From Azospirillum sp. 51_20 (GTDB lineage: Bacteria; Pseudomonadota; Alphaproteobacteria; RF32; CAG-239): 27,066 bases of DNA. The translations under genes were made by a program, and so were the position numbers. Positions 26,427 through 27,066 of this stretch are shown here, in pieces (position 1 is the first letter of the stretch; every line of letters starts with the position of its first letter). The notes beneath the pieces were generated by a model that did not search any database, had not been told where the DNA came from, and was given only the letters and a program-made list of their open reading frames with translations. Location: positions 1-27,066 of the forward strand of contig MNTV01000032.1 in the NCBI GenBank assembly GCA_001917175.1, written 5' to 3'.

Positions 26427-26929
26427 CTATTGTTTTCCAAAATAATCCGGTCTATTTTTACCTGTTTTTCTATCCGTTCCCTGATTGTCGATACAACGCA
26501 GGCGGTATTCCGAATAATCTTCACGCAGACTATCGACAAAGTCGATAAATTTATCCTGCGGGGCGTAGGTTATTGTCGGGCAACGTTCCTGCTGCTTTAA
26601 GGCCAACCGATCGGCATATTGCCGGTTTTGGTTTAATATACCGACCGTATTGCCGGCGCCGATAACCCCGTATCCGAGCGCATCCTGCAAGTTACCGCCG
26701 GTCAGGGCAACACCCAAACCTGCACCGAGGCCGCCCCACCGAGGCCGCCCCAAAGCGTACGTCCTGCGTTTGAACCGGCAAAGTTTTTGAAACGTCCCCA
26801 TGCGCTTTGCGGACGCGCCTGTTGCTGCTGCCTCTGCCGCTCTTCCACCATCCGCAAAACATTGTCTACCGGCGTCGGATCGTTGACGTCTCCGGTTTCG
26901 GCAATTCTGTACATTCTGCTTAAATCCAT
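26427..26929 (-). pseudogene. Hypothetical gene frameshifted by a 14-bp tandem duplication
   Basis: The reading frame starts at ATG 26929 (MDLSRMYRIAETGDVND), with GGAG about 10 bp upstream, but leaves frame at 26751-26724, where a 14-bp unit is present twice, and stops at 26702. Removing one unit restores an unbroken frame to 26427 of 162 aa. The restored protein has a polar, Gln-rich first third (EERQRQQQQARPQ), a Gly-rich hydrophobic middle (WGGLGAGLGVALTGGNLQDA) and a charged end (FIDFVDSLREDYSEYRLRC). I do not recognise the family. It lies near tRNA-Trp, a kind of site often used by integrating elements, but no integrase is in view. Confidence 0.75.
26724..26751. repeat. 14-bp tandem duplication inside a gene
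   Basis: ACCGAGGCCGCCCC occurs twice in a row (26724-26737 and 26738-26751). The extra 14 bp shifts the minus-strand frame and truncates the gene at 26427-26929. Confidence 0.95.
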
Positions 26930-26978
26930 GAGAAAAAAACTCCATAAAAAAAGCCCTGAACCCCAATGGGCGCAAGGC

Positions 26979-27007
26979 TTGACACAGTATTACTTTTGTC
27001 TTATAAA
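26979..27007 (+). promoter_or_regulatory. Strong sigma-70 promoter for a gene beyond the right edge
   Basis: TTGACA (26979-26984) and TATAAA (27002-27007) are separated by 17 bp. Downstream lie a perfect 8-bp hairpin GTCCGTTG/CAACGGAC (27014-27035) and a Shine-Dalgarno AAAGGAG (27049-27055). No start codon occurs before 27066, so the gene probably begins just outside the window. It is divergent from the broken gene at 26427-26929. Confidence 0.65.
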
Positions 27008-27066
27008 AGAAAAGTCCGTTGCTGGAACAACGGACAATTTACCTAACCAAAGGAGCTAAGCCTTAA

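Noticed and set aside
26427..26975. A 182-codon minus-strand frame starting at 26975
   Set aside because: Its first third is out of frame with the natural-looking start MDLSRMYRIAETG and lacks a ribosome site; removing the 14-bp duplication explains the locus better.

Overview
The window looks like part of an alphaproteobacterial chromosome of intermediate GC. The RpoB (about 1387 aa), RpoC (about 1393 aa), NusG, SecE and ribosomal proteins read as alphaproteobacterial by eye. Several promoters carry the CTTGAC/CTTGCA-type -35 seen in that class. A host-associated or gut lineage is only a guess. Most genes lie on the minus strand.

Layout, left to right. Positions 1-1930 hold tRNA-Asp (-) and a membrane-anchored LysM/M23 murein endopeptidase (+); the two appear to fire from divergent promoters sharing one palindromic -35 hexamer. 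Positions 1946-5016 hold clpB (-) and an unrecognised gene coupled to it by a GTGA overlap. Positions 5251-7284 encode a glycosyltransferase with two GT2 domains (+). Positions 7285-8830 are gene-poor: a composite tandem repeat, two strongly pyrimidine-biased tracts, and one small membrane-protein gene (-) with a perfect consensus promoter.

Positions 8842-25386 hold the classical secE-nusG-rplKAJL-rpoBC cluster (-), broken into separate transcription units. These are secE-nusG; rplK-rplA with its own promoter and a structured leader; rplJ-rplL with its own promoter and a probable L10 leader; and rpoB-rpoC with a candidate promoter and a terminator-like hairpin in the leader. About 3.8 kb of unrelated DNA separates nusG from rplK: mscL with an unusual tail, a decayed IS200 transposase, a small gene, and a GT2-polysaccharide pyruvyltransferase fusion. 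A small membrane-protein gene on the opposite strand sits between rplL and rpoB.

Positions 25663-27066 hold a small membrane protein (-), a 50-bp tandem repeat, tRNA-Trp (+, opposite in strand to secE), a gene broken by a 14-bp tandem duplication (-), and a strong promoter and Shine-Dalgarno (+) for a gene that would start just past the right edge.

Functionally the window combines core transcription and translation genes under autogenous or attenuation control, protein quality control (ClpB), and envelope functions (murein hydrolase, two glycan-assembly proteins, mechanosensitive channel). I do not see a clear new defence or mobile system. The most unusual points are the 14-bp duplication allele, the shared -35 promoters, the rpoB leader, the MscL tail and the pyrimidine-biased repeat region. 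All calls are by reading alone; no database search was run.
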